From contig CALZMQ010000004.1 of the NCBI GenBank assembly GCA_945788625.1, positions 1 to 64,000 of the forward strand: 64,000 nt of DNA, read 5' to 3'. Origin of the DNA: an uncultured Woeseiaceae bacterium. GTDB taxonomy: Bacteria > Pseudomonadota > Gammaproteobacteria > Steroidobacterales > Woeseiaceae. Positions within the stretch are counted from its first letter, which is position 1. Each line of letters begins with the position of its first letter. The notes under the pieces were generated by a model. That model saw nothing but the letters and a program-made list of their open reading frames with translations. It made no database searches and was not told the DNA's origin. Position numbers and translations under genes: made by a program. Shown piece by piece: positions 30,050 through 37,956 of this stretch.

Positions 30050-31444
30050 ATGTTGAAACCATCGCTGCAGCTAAAACTCGGTCAGACGCTGACGATGACG
30101 CCGCAATTGCAGCAGGCCATTCGCCTGCTGCAGCTACCGGTCCTCGACCTGAATGCACAGATTCAGGAAGCCCTCGAGGAAAACATCATGCTCGAGATGG
30201 AGGACCTTCCGGACCTCCCGCGGACTGAAGCCGAAACCACCGCCGAAGTCGAGACCATCAAGGCCGATGACATGTGGCAGACGCGGTCGGCCGAGCGGGT
30301 GCAGGATGGCGGCTGGAACGGCGAAGGCCGGCCGGTCAGCGAGTTTGCCGACGAATCCGGCCAGAGCTTGCGCGAACACCTGCTCTGGCAACTCGAAATG
30401 GAGCATTTCACGCCCCGCGAGGTCGTTATCGGCGAGGCGCTGGTCGATTCGATCAATGATGACGGCTACCTCACCGCCGACCTTGCCGATATTTGCGCCA
30501 ACCTCGACATTCAGTCGGAGGTGACCGACGCGGAAATTGAGCGGACGCTCACAAAAATTCAGCGACTTGACCCGATCGGCGTCGGCGCGCGCTCGATATC
30601 CGAGTGCATTATTCTGCAGCTGAGCCAACTCGACTGGAAAACGCGGGGCCTGCAACTCGCCATCGACATCGCCGCGGATCACCTGGACCTCGTGGCAAGC
30701 CGCGATTATGGTGAGTTGCGACGCGGACTGCGGACTACCGAGGATGAGCTTCACGAGGCACTGGCGCTGGTGCGGGGCTGCAATCCGAAACCCGGTCTGG
30801 CGGTCAGCCCGGCGGCGGCGGAATACGTCATTCCGGACGTATTCGTGCGCAAAATCGACAATCGCTGGCAGGTCGAAATAAGCCCGACAGGCGTTCCCCG
30901 CTTGTCGGTCAACCAGCAGTATGCCAAGTTGCTGCGCGGCAGCAGCGAGCATTCGGTGCTGAAGTCGCAGTTGCAGGAAGCCCGCTGGCTGATTCGCAGC
31001 CTGGAAATACGCAACGATACTTTGCTCAAAGTTGCGACGAGCATCGTGGCACGGCAGACGCAATTCCTCGAACATGGCGATGAAGCCATGAAACCCATGG
31101 TTTTGCGCGACATCGCCGAGGAAATAGGCATGCACGAATCCACGATTTCTCGTGTAACCACCAACAAGTACATGCACACGCCCCGAGGCGTCTTCGAATT
31201 CAAGCACTTTTTCTCCAGCCACCTGGCCAGCGCCAGCGGCGAAGACCAGTCCTCGACCTCAGTTCGCGCGAAAATTCGCAAGTTGATCGGGGCGGAGAAC
31301 CCGGCAAAGCCGCTGAGTGATAGCAAGATCACGAATTTACTGAAAGATGAGGGTATTTCGGTTGCCAGAAGGACGGTCGCGAAGTACCGTGAGGCTATGA
31401 ATATCCCCTCGTCGAGCGATCGCAGGAGTCGCGAGACCAGATAG
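30050..31444 (+). CDS. rpoN: RNA polymerase sigma-54 factor
   Basis: Alternative sigma factor needing AAA+ activators. It has 464 residues. The glutamine-rich region I (LQLKLGQTLTMTPQLQQAI) starts at residue 5, followed by an acidic linker, the core-binding domain and the C-terminal DNA-binding part ending in the RpoN box ARRTVAKYREAM. HESTISRVTTNKYMHTPRG marks the HTH for the -12 element. It lies directly after lptB and before hpf and ptsN, the usual proteobacterial order. Confidence 0.97.
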   Translation: MLKPSLQLKLGQTLTMTPQLQQAIRLLQLPVLDLNAQIQEALEENIMLEMEDLPDLPRTEAETTAEVETIKADDMWQTRSAERVQDGGWNGEGRPVSEFADESGQSLREHLLWQLEMEHFTPREVVIGEALVDSINDDGYLTADLADICANLDIQSEVTDAEIERTLTKIQRLDPIGVGARSISECIILQLSQLDWKTRGLQLAIDIAADHLDLVASRDYGELRRGLRTTEDELHEALALVRGCNPKPGLAVSPAAAEYVIPDVFVRKIDNRWQVEISPTGVPRLSVNQQYAKLLRGSSEHSVLKSQLQEARWLIRSLEIRNDTLLKVATSIVARQTQFLEHGDEAMKPMVLRDIAEEIGMHESTISRVTTNKYMHTPRGVFEFKHFFSSHLASASGEDQSSTSVRAKIRKLIGAENPAKPLSDSKITNLLKDEGISVARRTVAKYREAMNIPSSSDRRSRETR

Positions 31445-31533
31445 CAGAGTTTGCAGGCAAACAGCGGAATCTGACCGCCACCTGGCGGGGGGTGTCACGG
31501 CCAGGCCGCCAGACAAAAATATGGGAGACCATT

Positions 31534-31854
31534 ATGCAGTTGAATGTTTCAGGCCATCACGTCGAAGTTACCGATTCGCTGAGAGGTTATGTCGGATCGA
31601 AAATTGAAAAAATTGCACGCCACTTTGACCTCGTGTCTGACGTCCAATGTATCCTGACCGTCGAGAAACTCCGACACAAAGCCGAGGCGACCGCCAAAGT
31701 AAACGGCAGTACGATCTACTGCGACCACACTGAAGAGGACATGTACGCGGCCATTGACGGCCTGGTTGACAAACTCGAAAGGCGAGTTCGCAAGTACAAG
31801 GAAAAACTCGTCGACCACCACGCAAGACAAAGCCAGAAGAGCAGGTACGCCTGA
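31534..31854 (+). CDS. hpf: Ribosome hibernation promoting factor
   Basis: Short-form HPF/RaiA protein, 106 residues, that binds the 30S subunit and promotes 100S dimers in stationary phase. It begins MQLNVSGHHVEVTDSLRGYV and includes ILTVEKLRHKAEATAKVNG and EDMYAAIDGLVDKLERRVRK. ATG 31534 has GGGAG close by; an upstream in-frame ATG at 31492 adds a basic non-conserved peptide. An 11-bp perfect hairpin follows the stop. Confidence 0.95.
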   Translation: MQLNVSGHHVEVTDSLRGYVGSKIEKIARHFDLVSDVQCILTVEKLRHKAEATAKVNGSTIYCDHTEEDMYAAIDGLVDKLERRVRKYKEKLVDHHARQSQKSRYA

Positions 31855-31865
31855 CTCCAGTATCG

Positions 31866-31893
31866 ACCCGTGCGGCTCGATGGCCGCACGGGT
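31866..31893 (+). other. Strong hairpin between hpf and ptsN
   Basis: ACCCGTGCGGC and GCCGCACGGGT form a perfect 11-bp stem with a six-base loop. No T-tract follows, so a simple intrinsic terminator is unlikely. It sits in the 63-base hpf-ptsN gap and could stabilise the upstream hpf mRNA, slow polymerase, or be an RNA processing site. Confidence 0.6.
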
Positions 31894-31917
31894 ACCTGAA
31901 AGCCCACCCCATCTCCT

Positions 31918-32412
31918 ATGTCGCTCGAAGAAATCATCAAACCTGACGGCGTGCTTTGCAATGCATCCGCACGCAGCAAGAAACACTGCCTCGAAATCCT
32001 CAGCGAATTGTTGGTCCGGAATAATCCCGAGATCGCGAGCGAATTGATATTCGAGTGCCTGATAAACCGCGAACGGCTCGGCTGCACGGGACTCGACAAG
32101 GGCGCGGCGTTCCCGCACTGCCGGGTCGCCGGTATCGATACGAGTTGTGCGGCACTGATCAAGCTTTCCGAGCCGATCGATTTCGATGCGGCGGACGGCG
32201 ATCCCGTCGATCTCGTGTTCGGCATGATAGTACCGACAGAAATCGATGAAAGTCACCACGCCGACATCAAACTGGTGACTCGCGTGCTGGGAGATGAAGG
32301 CCTGCGTGCCCGCCTTCGCGGCATGACCAGCAGCAACGACCTGTACGAAGCGCTGATTGACGGGTCATCGCTCGCGGCACCCGAAGCTTCATGTCGAAAG
32401 AACTTCGCCTGA
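31918..32412 (+). CDS. ptsN: Nitrogen-PTS EIIA protein
   Basis: EIIA(Ntr), the terminal phosphoacceptor of the nitrogen PTS, which regulates potassium, sigmaE and nitrogen responses by its phosphorylation state. It has 164 residues; the phosphorylatable histidine is H67 in AAFPHCRV. The extended motif is GAAFPH rather than the commoner GIAIPH or GVALPH. It overlaps rapZ by 22 bases. Confidence 0.94.
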   Translation: MSLEEIIKPDGVLCNASARSKKHCLEILSELLVRNNPEIASELIFECLINRERLGCTGLDKGAAFPHCRVAGIDTSCAALIKLSEPIDFDAADGDPVDLVFGMIVPTEIDESHHADIKLVTRVLGDEGLRARLRGMTSSNDLYEALIDGSSLAAPEASCRKNFA

Positions 32413-33287
32413 TCATCGTCAGCGGCCTTTCCGGCTCCGGAAAGACCGTTGCGCTTCATGTCCTCGAGGATCTGGGTTATTACTGCATCGACAACCTGCC
32501 CGCGGCGCTGCTGAAAGCGGCAGTCGACGAAGTGCGATCGGGCAGCGAGGAATCCGAAACCGCGCGTATGCTCGCCGTCGGCGTCGACGCCCGAACTCGT
32601 ACGGAAGACCTTGAATCGTTGCCCGAACTCCTTGTCGAACTCGGCGAGCAGAACGTGCAGACGGAAATCGTCTTTTTGCACGCGAGTGACGAAATACTGC
32701 TGCATCGATTCAGCGAGTCGCGGCGCCGGCATCCGCTCGCCGTACGCGGTACCGAGCTCCACGCTGCGATTGACCGGGAGCGGGAAGTCCTCAAGGAGAT
32801 TCACAACGCAGCCGACCTGATTATCGATACCTCGAACACGAGCATCTATGAACTCGCCGATGTGATTCGGGGGCGCGTCGACCGGCGGGAGTCGGATACG
32901 CTGTCGGTATTGATTCAGTCCTTCGGCTTCAAGTACGGCATACCGGCCGATGCCGACTTCGTTTTCGATTTGCGCAGCCTTCCGAATCCGTACTGGACGG
33001 TCGAACTGCGGGGCCTCACGGGACTCGACAAGGAAGTTTCCGATTTTCTCAATGACCAGGACAATTTCATCGCGATGTACGAGGACATCCTAAAATTCCT
33101 CGATCGCTGGATTCCGCAATACAAGGAGGCACATCGCGGCTATCTGACGGTGGCGATCGGCTGTACCGGCGGCCAGCACCGTTCGGTCTGTATGACGGAG
33201 AAACTCGCCCTGGCATTGCGGGATCGGCACGATCCGGTGTTGAAACGCCATAACAGCCTCAGCGGGCATCGTATCGATCCGAAGTAA
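32391..33287 (+). CDS. rapZ: RNase adapter protein RapZ
   Basis: P-loop protein that in E. coli delivers the GlmZ sRNA to RNase E and so controls GlmS. It has 298 residues (E. coli 284). Walker A GLSGSGKT is at 12-19, with the N-terminal YYCIDNLPAALL, and the C-terminal RNA-binding part has FGFKYGIPADADFVFDLR and AIGCTGGQHRSVCMTE. It follows ptsN and is followed not by npr but, 19 bases on, by mgtE. Confidence 0.96.
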   Translation: MSKELRLIIVSGLSGSGKTVALHVLEDLGYYCIDNLPAALLKAAVDEVRSGSEESETARMLAVGVDARTRTEDLESLPELLVELGEQNVQTEIVFLHASDEILLHRFSESRRRHPLAVRGTELHAAIDREREVLKEIHNAADLIIDTSNTSIYELADVIRGRVDRRESDTLSVLIQSFGFKYGIPADADFVFDLRSLPNPYWTVELRGLTGLDKEVSDFLNDQDNFIAMYEDILKFLDRWIPQYKEAHRGYLTVAIGCTGGQHRSVCMTEKLALALRDRHDPVLKRHNSLSGHRIDPK

Positions 33288-33306
33288 GCTGTTAAACTCC
33301 GCGACC

Positions 33307-34656
33307 ATGACCGCGAGAGAGCCCGCCAAAGCCAGCCTGGAGATGCTTCAAGAGAGGCTCAACAGCGGCCGCATGCGTTCAGCCAGGATCATGGTGAACA
33401 GCCTGCATCCGTCCGAAGTCGCACGCCTGCTCGAATCCCTGCCACTCAAGGATCGCTCGATGCTCTGGGAGATCGTCGATTCGGAGATAGAAGGCGACGT
33501 GCTGGTGGAACTCGCCGAGGAGGTTCGCGACGGTCTGATCGAGCGTATGGGCACCGAAGACCTGATCGCGGCCGCAGACGGCATGGAGATCGACGACCTC
33601 GCCGACCTGCTTGCCGACCTGCCCGAAACGGTCACGCAGGAAGTCCTGCAATCGCTCGACAAGCAGGACCACGAACGCCTGCAACAGGTCCTTGCCTACG
33701 ACGAGGAGAGCGCCGGCGGCCTGATGAACGTCGACATCGTGACGGTGCGCCCGGACGTCACGCTGGAAGTGGTTTCGCGTTACCTGCGTGTCGTGGGCGA
33801 AATACCCGATGGAACCGATTCTATTTTCGTGGTCAGTCGCGACAACAGCTACATCGGTTCGCTGTACCTGTCCCGCTTGCTGACACACGACCCGGAAGAC
33901 ATGGTCGCGAACGTGATGTCTACCGACGTAATGCCGATACCGGCGCACACACCGTCGACCCAGGTCGTTTGGGAATTCGAGAATCGCGACCTGCTGTCGG
34001 CGCCGGTGGTCGATGACGAGTTCCGTGTGCTCGGCCGCATCACGGTTGATGACGTGGTTGACGTAATTCGCGACGAAGCGGAGCATTCGCTGATGAGCGC
34101 GGCCGGCCTCGACGAAGAGGACGACATGTTCGCGCCCGTGGTGAAGAGCACGACGCGACGAGCGCTGTGGCTCGGCGTTAATCTTGGCACGGCTTTTCTG
34201 GCGGCGGCGGTCGTCGACCTTTTTCAGACGACTGTCGACAAGATCGTGTTGCTCGCCGTGCTGATGCCGGTGGTACCGAGCATGGGCGGAGTAGCGGGCA
34301 GCCAGTCGCTGACGATTATCACGCGTGCAATTGCCCTGGGACAAATCAACCGCGCAAACGCGCGCGGTATTCTGCGCAAGGAACTACTGGTCGGCGTTCT
34401 CAACGGTTTAGGCTGGGCCGTGGTCGTGGCGCTGTTCACGTATCTTTGGTTCGGCGACTGGCGAATCGGCGCCATCATCGCCGCGGCCATGATGATCAAT
34501 CTGATCGTTGCGGCAGTCGCAGGTTTCAGTATCCCGCTGATCCTGAAGCAACTCCGAGTCGATCCGGCACTCGCCGGCGGCGTCGTGTTGACGACAGTAA
34601 CGGACGTCGTAGGCTACATGGCATTCCTCGGATTGGGCGCCATTTTCCTGTTGTAG
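33307..34656 (+). CDS. mgtE: Magnesium transporter MgtE
   Basis: Inner-membrane Mg2+ channel gated by cytosolic Mg2+. It has 449 residues: MgtE N domain (about 20-125, rich in acidic and leucine repeats), two CBS domains (about 130-260), a connecting helix, and five membrane helices with the pore motif PVVPSMGGVAGSQSLTI. The TAG stop lies inside a GTAGGAGCGGCC repeat shared with the convergent gene. Confidence 0.95.
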   Translation: MTAREPAKASLEMLQERLNSGRMRSARIMVNSLHPSEVARLLESLPLKDRSMLWEIVDSEIEGDVLVELAEEVRDGLIERMGTEDLIAAADGMEIDDLADLLADLPETVTQEVLQSLDKQDHERLQQVLAYDEESAGGLMNVDIVTVRPDVTLEVVSRYLRVVGEIPDGTDSIFVVSRDNSYIGSLYLSRLLTHDPEDMVANVMSTDVMPIPAHTPSTQVVWEFENRDLLSAPVVDDEFRVLGRITVDDVVDVIRDEAEHSLMSAAGLDEEDDMFAPVVKSTTRRALWLGVNLGTAFLAAAVVDLFQTTVDKIVLLAVLMPVVPSMGGVAGSQSLTIITRAIALGQINRANARGILRKELLVGVLNGLGWAVVVALFTYLWFGDWRIGAIIAAAMMINLIVAAVAGFSIPLILKQLRVDPALAGGVVLTTVTDVVGYMAFLGLGAIFLL

Positions 34657-34754
34657 GAGCGGCCTACGTGCCCCAGGGGTAGCGGACGCTTGCCGGTCCC
34701 GCATCCTCCCAACCATCGCCACATTCGGACTCCGGTCCAGCAAGGCGCTCCTAC
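34653..34754. repeat. REP-like inverted pair between convergent genes
   Basis: GTAGGAGCG at 34653-34661 and its inverse CGCTCCTAC at 34746-34754 bound the entire mgtE-patatin gap. The left unit continues GCCTACGTGCCC, which matches GGAGCGGCCTACCTGCCC (minus strand, near 36760-36740) and AGGAGCGGCCTACG at 44283-44296. The TAG in each arm is the stop codon of the adjoining gene, on opposite strands. Confidence 0.7.
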
Positions 34755-35965
34755 GATTCGGTTTGAAACGCGCTGAGGTCCTTCTTGATCCAGTTCGGCG
34801 CGAACAGTCTTGGCACATCGTCACCGCGGACAAAAGCGAGCAGCTCGTCTTTGACGTTCATGGCATCGCGGTAGCCCAGTTTGATCAGCTCGCGCGTGTA
34901 GGCCTTTTCGAACAACAGGAAACTCAACAACCGGTTTTCACCGGGATTGCTGCCGCCGACACCGCGAAGCAATGCGCGGATTGCGATCGGCAATTCCTTG
35001 CGGTGGCGGTGGGCAACGACACGAAGATCTTTACTGGGCACAATCAACATCGTGTCGATTGGACGCATATTCGCTACGGCTCCGCTACTTTGGCCAGGCG
35101 GCATCGAGTCGATCAACTGGTTGATGCGTGTGATGCGTTCAAGGTCCGAGTACAAGCCGTCCATGAACAGGGTATCGAGCATATAACCCGCGATTTGCGC
35201 AAGGCTCGGTGTCACCGGTCCTTCGTCAGGCACCGTATCGCCGGTCTCATCCCGGATGCCGATCACGAGAATTCTGTCGGCACCCATGTGCACAGCCGGG
35301 CTCAGCGGCGTCGCCTGCCGCATCGCACCGTCGCCGAAGTACTCGTGGCCGATGCGTACGGGCGGGAAGATCATCGGCACTGCGATGCTGGCCATGATGT
35401 GGTCGAGGTTCAGATCCGTGCGTCGACCGAGGCGGCGCGTTCGCTCCCAGCTGTCCTGCTCTTTGACCGCCTCGAAGAATGAGGTTGAACGCGCCGAAGA
35501 GTAACCCGCCGCCGTCACTGCAATCGCGTCGAGATTGCCGTCATCGATCGCATCCTCAATGCGGGGGAAATGCACGTTGCGACTCAGAAGCGCACGCAAC
35601 GGCGCATTGTCCAGCAACGACTTCGGCGCACTGATCAGGAGGCCGCCGAATACGATTGCGGCCAGCCAGTGAAGGCTGCTCTTCAGCATCGTCCAGTGGT
35701 CCGTTTTGTAGACTTGGTGGCAGCGGAAGTGCCCCCAGACCTGCTCCAGCTCAGCGACCGCGGAGCGAAGATGCTGCGCTTTCGATGCCAGGACCACGGA
35801 ATTAACGGCTCCGGCGGAGGTCCCACTGATGACCGGGAACGGATTGGCGCTGTCGCGCGGCAGCAACTCCGCCACCGCCTTGAGCACGCCCACCTGGAAC
35901 GCTCCACGGGCGCCGCCACCCGGCAATACAAGCGCCGTTTTCACATCGCTGCTCGATCGTTGCAT
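34751..35965 (-). CDS. Patatin-like phospholipase
   Basis: Predicted serine lipid hydrolase of the patatin fold, 404 residues. The oxyanion loop GGGARG is at 16-21, the nucleophile elbow GTSAG at 48-52 (S50), and the catalytic aspartate lies in YFGDGAMRQATPL. No signal peptide is visible; a hydrophobic stretch near 102-115 (WLAAIVFGGLLISA) might associate with membrane. The specific substrate is unknown. It is divergent from the peroxiredoxin gene. Confidence 0.88.
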   Translation of the reverse strand: MQRSSSDVKTALVLPGGGARGAFQVGVLKAVAELLPRDSANPFPVISGTSAGAVNSVVLASKAQHLRSAVAELEQVWGHFRCHQVYKTDHWTMLKSSLHWLAAIVFGGLLISAPKSLLDNAPLRALLSRNVHFPRIEDAIDDGNLDAIAVTAAGYSSARSTSFFEAVKEQDSWERTRRLGRRTDLNLDHIMASIAVPMIFPPVRIGHEYFGDGAMRQATPLSPAVHMGADRILVIGIRDETGDTVPDEGPVTPSLAQIAGYMLDTLFMDGLYSDLERITRINQLIDSMPPGQSSGAVANMRPIDTMLIVPSKDLRVVAHRHRKELPIAIRALLRGVGGSNPGENRLLSFLLFEKAYTRELIKLGYRDAMNVKDELLAFVRGDDVPRLFAPNWIKKDLSAFQTES

Positions 35966-36008
35966 GAAAACCGTTTCAATTGTTTACATTCGTTGAGTCG
36001 TGTCGGCA

Positions 36009-36025
36009 ATAATACAGCGTATTAT
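36009..36025. promoter_or_regulatory. Palindromic operator-like site with shared -10
   Basis: ATAATAC-AGC-GTATTAT is a perfect 7-bp inverted repeat in the 123-base gap between divergent patatin and peroxiredoxin genes. It runs into ATTATAAT (36021-36028), itself palindromic, so a TATAAT -10 box reads on both strands. A dimeric regulator bound here could control both genes. No -35 box is convincing on either strand. Confidence 0.45.
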
Positions 36026-36088
36026 AATGGGCTCACTGCGACCAAGACCTGCAGCCCAATATTGACAGTAGCAATACCGGAACTGAAT

Positions 36089-36637
36089 ATGAAACGCTCG
36101 CTCACAAACAGTCTCGCCGCGACGATAGCTGCGTTTGCCCTTGCCATGACGGCCCTTGCGTCTGCTGCCGATCGAATAACGACCGGCGCCCCGGCCCCGG
36201 AGTTCGAACTCGCGGATCAGAAAGGTGAACTTCACTCGCTCGAAGACTACCGCGAACAATGGGTCGTGTTGTATTTCTATCCGAAAGACGAGACGCCGGG
36301 CTGCACGACTGAGGCCTGCGAGTTTCGAGACAATATTTTCGCATTCCGTGACCTCAACGCCCAGATCCTGGGCGTCAGTCTCGACGACGTCGAATCACAC
36401 AGGAAGTTCGCGGAAAACCACTCGCTGCCGTTTCCGCTGCTCGCGGACACCGACGGCAGTACGTCCGACGCCTACGGGGTCAAGACACGGATGTTCGGCA
36501 TGACGGTCGCAAAGCGGCAGACGTTCATCATCGGCCCGGACGGCAATATCGCGAAGCACTATGAGAAAGTGAAGCCGGCCGAGCATTCGGCACAGGTGTT
36601 GGCGGATCTCAAGACACTGGGCGCCGGGGCGGAATAG
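36089..36637 (+). CDS. Exported thioredoxin-dependent peroxiredoxin (PrxQ/Bcp type)
   Basis: Thiol peroxidase of the BCP/PrxQ class, 182 residues. It carries a Sec signal peptide ending ALASA-A near residue 26, unlike cytosolic E. coli Bcp, so it should act in the periplasm. The peroxidatic cysteine C72 and resolving C77 are in TPGCTTEACEFRD, the typical five-residue spacing. SLPFPLLADTDGSTSDAYGV and RQTFIIGPDGNI follow. A longer frame upstream begins inside the divergent gene and is rejected. Confidence 0.92.
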   Translation: MKRSLTNSLAATIAAFALAMTALASAADRITTGAPAPEFELADQKGELHSLEDYREQWVVLYFYPKDETPGCTTEACEFRDNIFAFRDLNAQILGVSLDDVESHRKFAENHSLPFPLLADTDGSTSDAYGVKTRMFGMTVAKRQTFIIGPDGNIAKHYEKVKPAEHSAQVLADLKTLGAGAE

Positions 36638-36643
36638 ATCCAT

Positions 36644-36763
36644 TCGCGGCTGGGTAGCTCCCACGGAACCAGCAGGTTCGAACAAACGCTCGCAGGAGGG
36701 CCTTCCAGGCCCGATCGCGGCTGGAATACTTCAAGGGCAGGTAGGCCGCTCCCACGAATCCCT
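36644..36763. repeat. Two REP-like palindromic units
   Basis: The gap of 138 bases between the convergent peroxiredoxin and VWA genes holds two related units: 36644-36670 and 36713-36763. Both contain TCGCGGCTGG, then GGTAG, then CTCCCACG. In the second GCGGC pairs with GCCGC around a 22-base insert. They resemble the GTGGGAGCGGC...GCCGCGA palindromes scattered in gammaproteobacteria. No RAYT transposase is in the window. Confidence 0.65.
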
Positions 36764-36775
36764 GTGAGGGCTGTC

Positions 36776-37951
36776 TTAGCGCAGCGCCTTGATCGCGTCG
36801 TCGAGTCCGGCGATCGTCAGCGGGAACATCCTGTCGTTCATCAACTCCCGGATGAGTTTGGTCGACGGCGTGTAGTCCCAGCGCGGCCTGGGCTCCGGGT
36901 TCAGCCAGATCGATTTCGGGTACGTGTTGAGCAGGCGCTTTATCCACACCGCACCCGGCTCCTCGTTCCAATGTTCGACACTGCCCCCGGCATACACGAT
37001 CTCATAGGGACTCATTGTGGCATCGCCGACGAAAATCAATTTGTAATCCGACCCGTACTTATGCGTGATGTCCAGGGTCGACGTCTTTTCGCTGTGCCTG
37101 CGCCGGTTGTCCTTCCACAAGCTTTCGTAGATGAAATTGTGAAAGTAGAAATACTCGAGATGCTTGAATTCGCTGCGCGCCGCCGAGAACATCTCCTCGC
37201 AAATGCGAACGTGGTCATCCATCGAACCGCCGATGTCAAGGCACAGCAAAACTTTCACGGCATTGTGACGCTCCGGAACCATGTGAATGTCCAGCAAGCC
37301 GGCGTTACGCGCCGTCTTGTCTATCGTTTCGTCGAGATCCAGCTGGTCCGCCGCCCCTTCACGCGCGAACTTGCGCAACCTGCGCAGCGCGACCTTGATG
37401 TTGCGCGTTCCCAGCTCGACCGAATCATCCAGGTTGCGATAATCACGCTTGTCCCACACCTTGACGGCACTGCGATTGCGTGAACCCTGCTGCCCCATAC
37501 GCACGCCTTCGGGGTTGTAGCCGTAAGCGCCGAATGGCGATGTGCCGGCGGTTCCGATCCACTTGCTGCCGCCCTCGTGCCGTTCGTCCTGCTCGTCGAG
37601 GCGCTCCTGCAGCGCTCTCATCAGCTCCTCGAAACCACCCATCGCTTCGATCTGCTTGCGCTCTTCCTCGGTCAGCATGAGTTCGGCCTGCTGCCGCAAC
37701 CAATCATCCGGGATGTCCTGCATCAGGTCGCTGAGAGAGTCTTCGACACCTTTGAAATAGGCGCCGAATATACGATCGAATCGATCGAGATGCGCCTCGT
37801 CCTTGACCAGGCTGGATCGCGCCAGGTAGTAAAAGTCATCGACGCTCTGGCCCGCAAGGCCGCTTTTCATCGCTTCGAGAAGCGTCAGCAACTCGGTAAT
37901 CGACGTTTTCATACCGCCTTCGCGAAGCATGTAGAAAAACGGAATCAGCAT
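36776..37951 (-). CDS. VWA-domain protein, CoxE-like
   Basis: Von Willebrand factor A domain protein, 391 residues. The MIDAS site DIGGS is at 239-243 in CLDIGGSMDDH, with a threonine/aspartate further on (FVGDATMSPYE). The N-terminal half is helical and acidic. It follows a MoxR ATPase by five bases on the same strand. MoxR/VWA pairs are known to act as metal- or ATP-dependent chaperones for assembling partner complexes; the client here is unknown. Confidence 0.9.
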   Translation of the reverse strand: MLIPFFYMLREGGMKTSITELLTLLEAMKSGLAGQSVDDFYYLARSSLVKDEAHLDRFDRIFGAYFKGVEDSLSDLMQDIPDDWLRQQAELMLTEEERKQIEAMGGFEELMRALQERLDEQDERHEGGSKWIGTAGTSPFGAYGYNPEGVRMGQQGSRNRSAVKVWDKRDYRNLDDSVELGTRNIKVALRRLRKFAREGAADQLDLDETIDKTARNAGLLDIHMVPERHNAVKVLLCLDIGGSMDDHVRICEEMFSAARSEFKHLEYFYFHNFIYESLWKDNRRRHSEKTSTLDITHKYGSDYKLIFVGDATMSPYEIVYAGGSVEHWNEEPGAVWIKRLLNTYPKSIWLNPEPRPRWDYTPSTKLIRELMNDRMFPLTIAGLDDAIKALR

Positions 37952-37956
37952 GGTTG

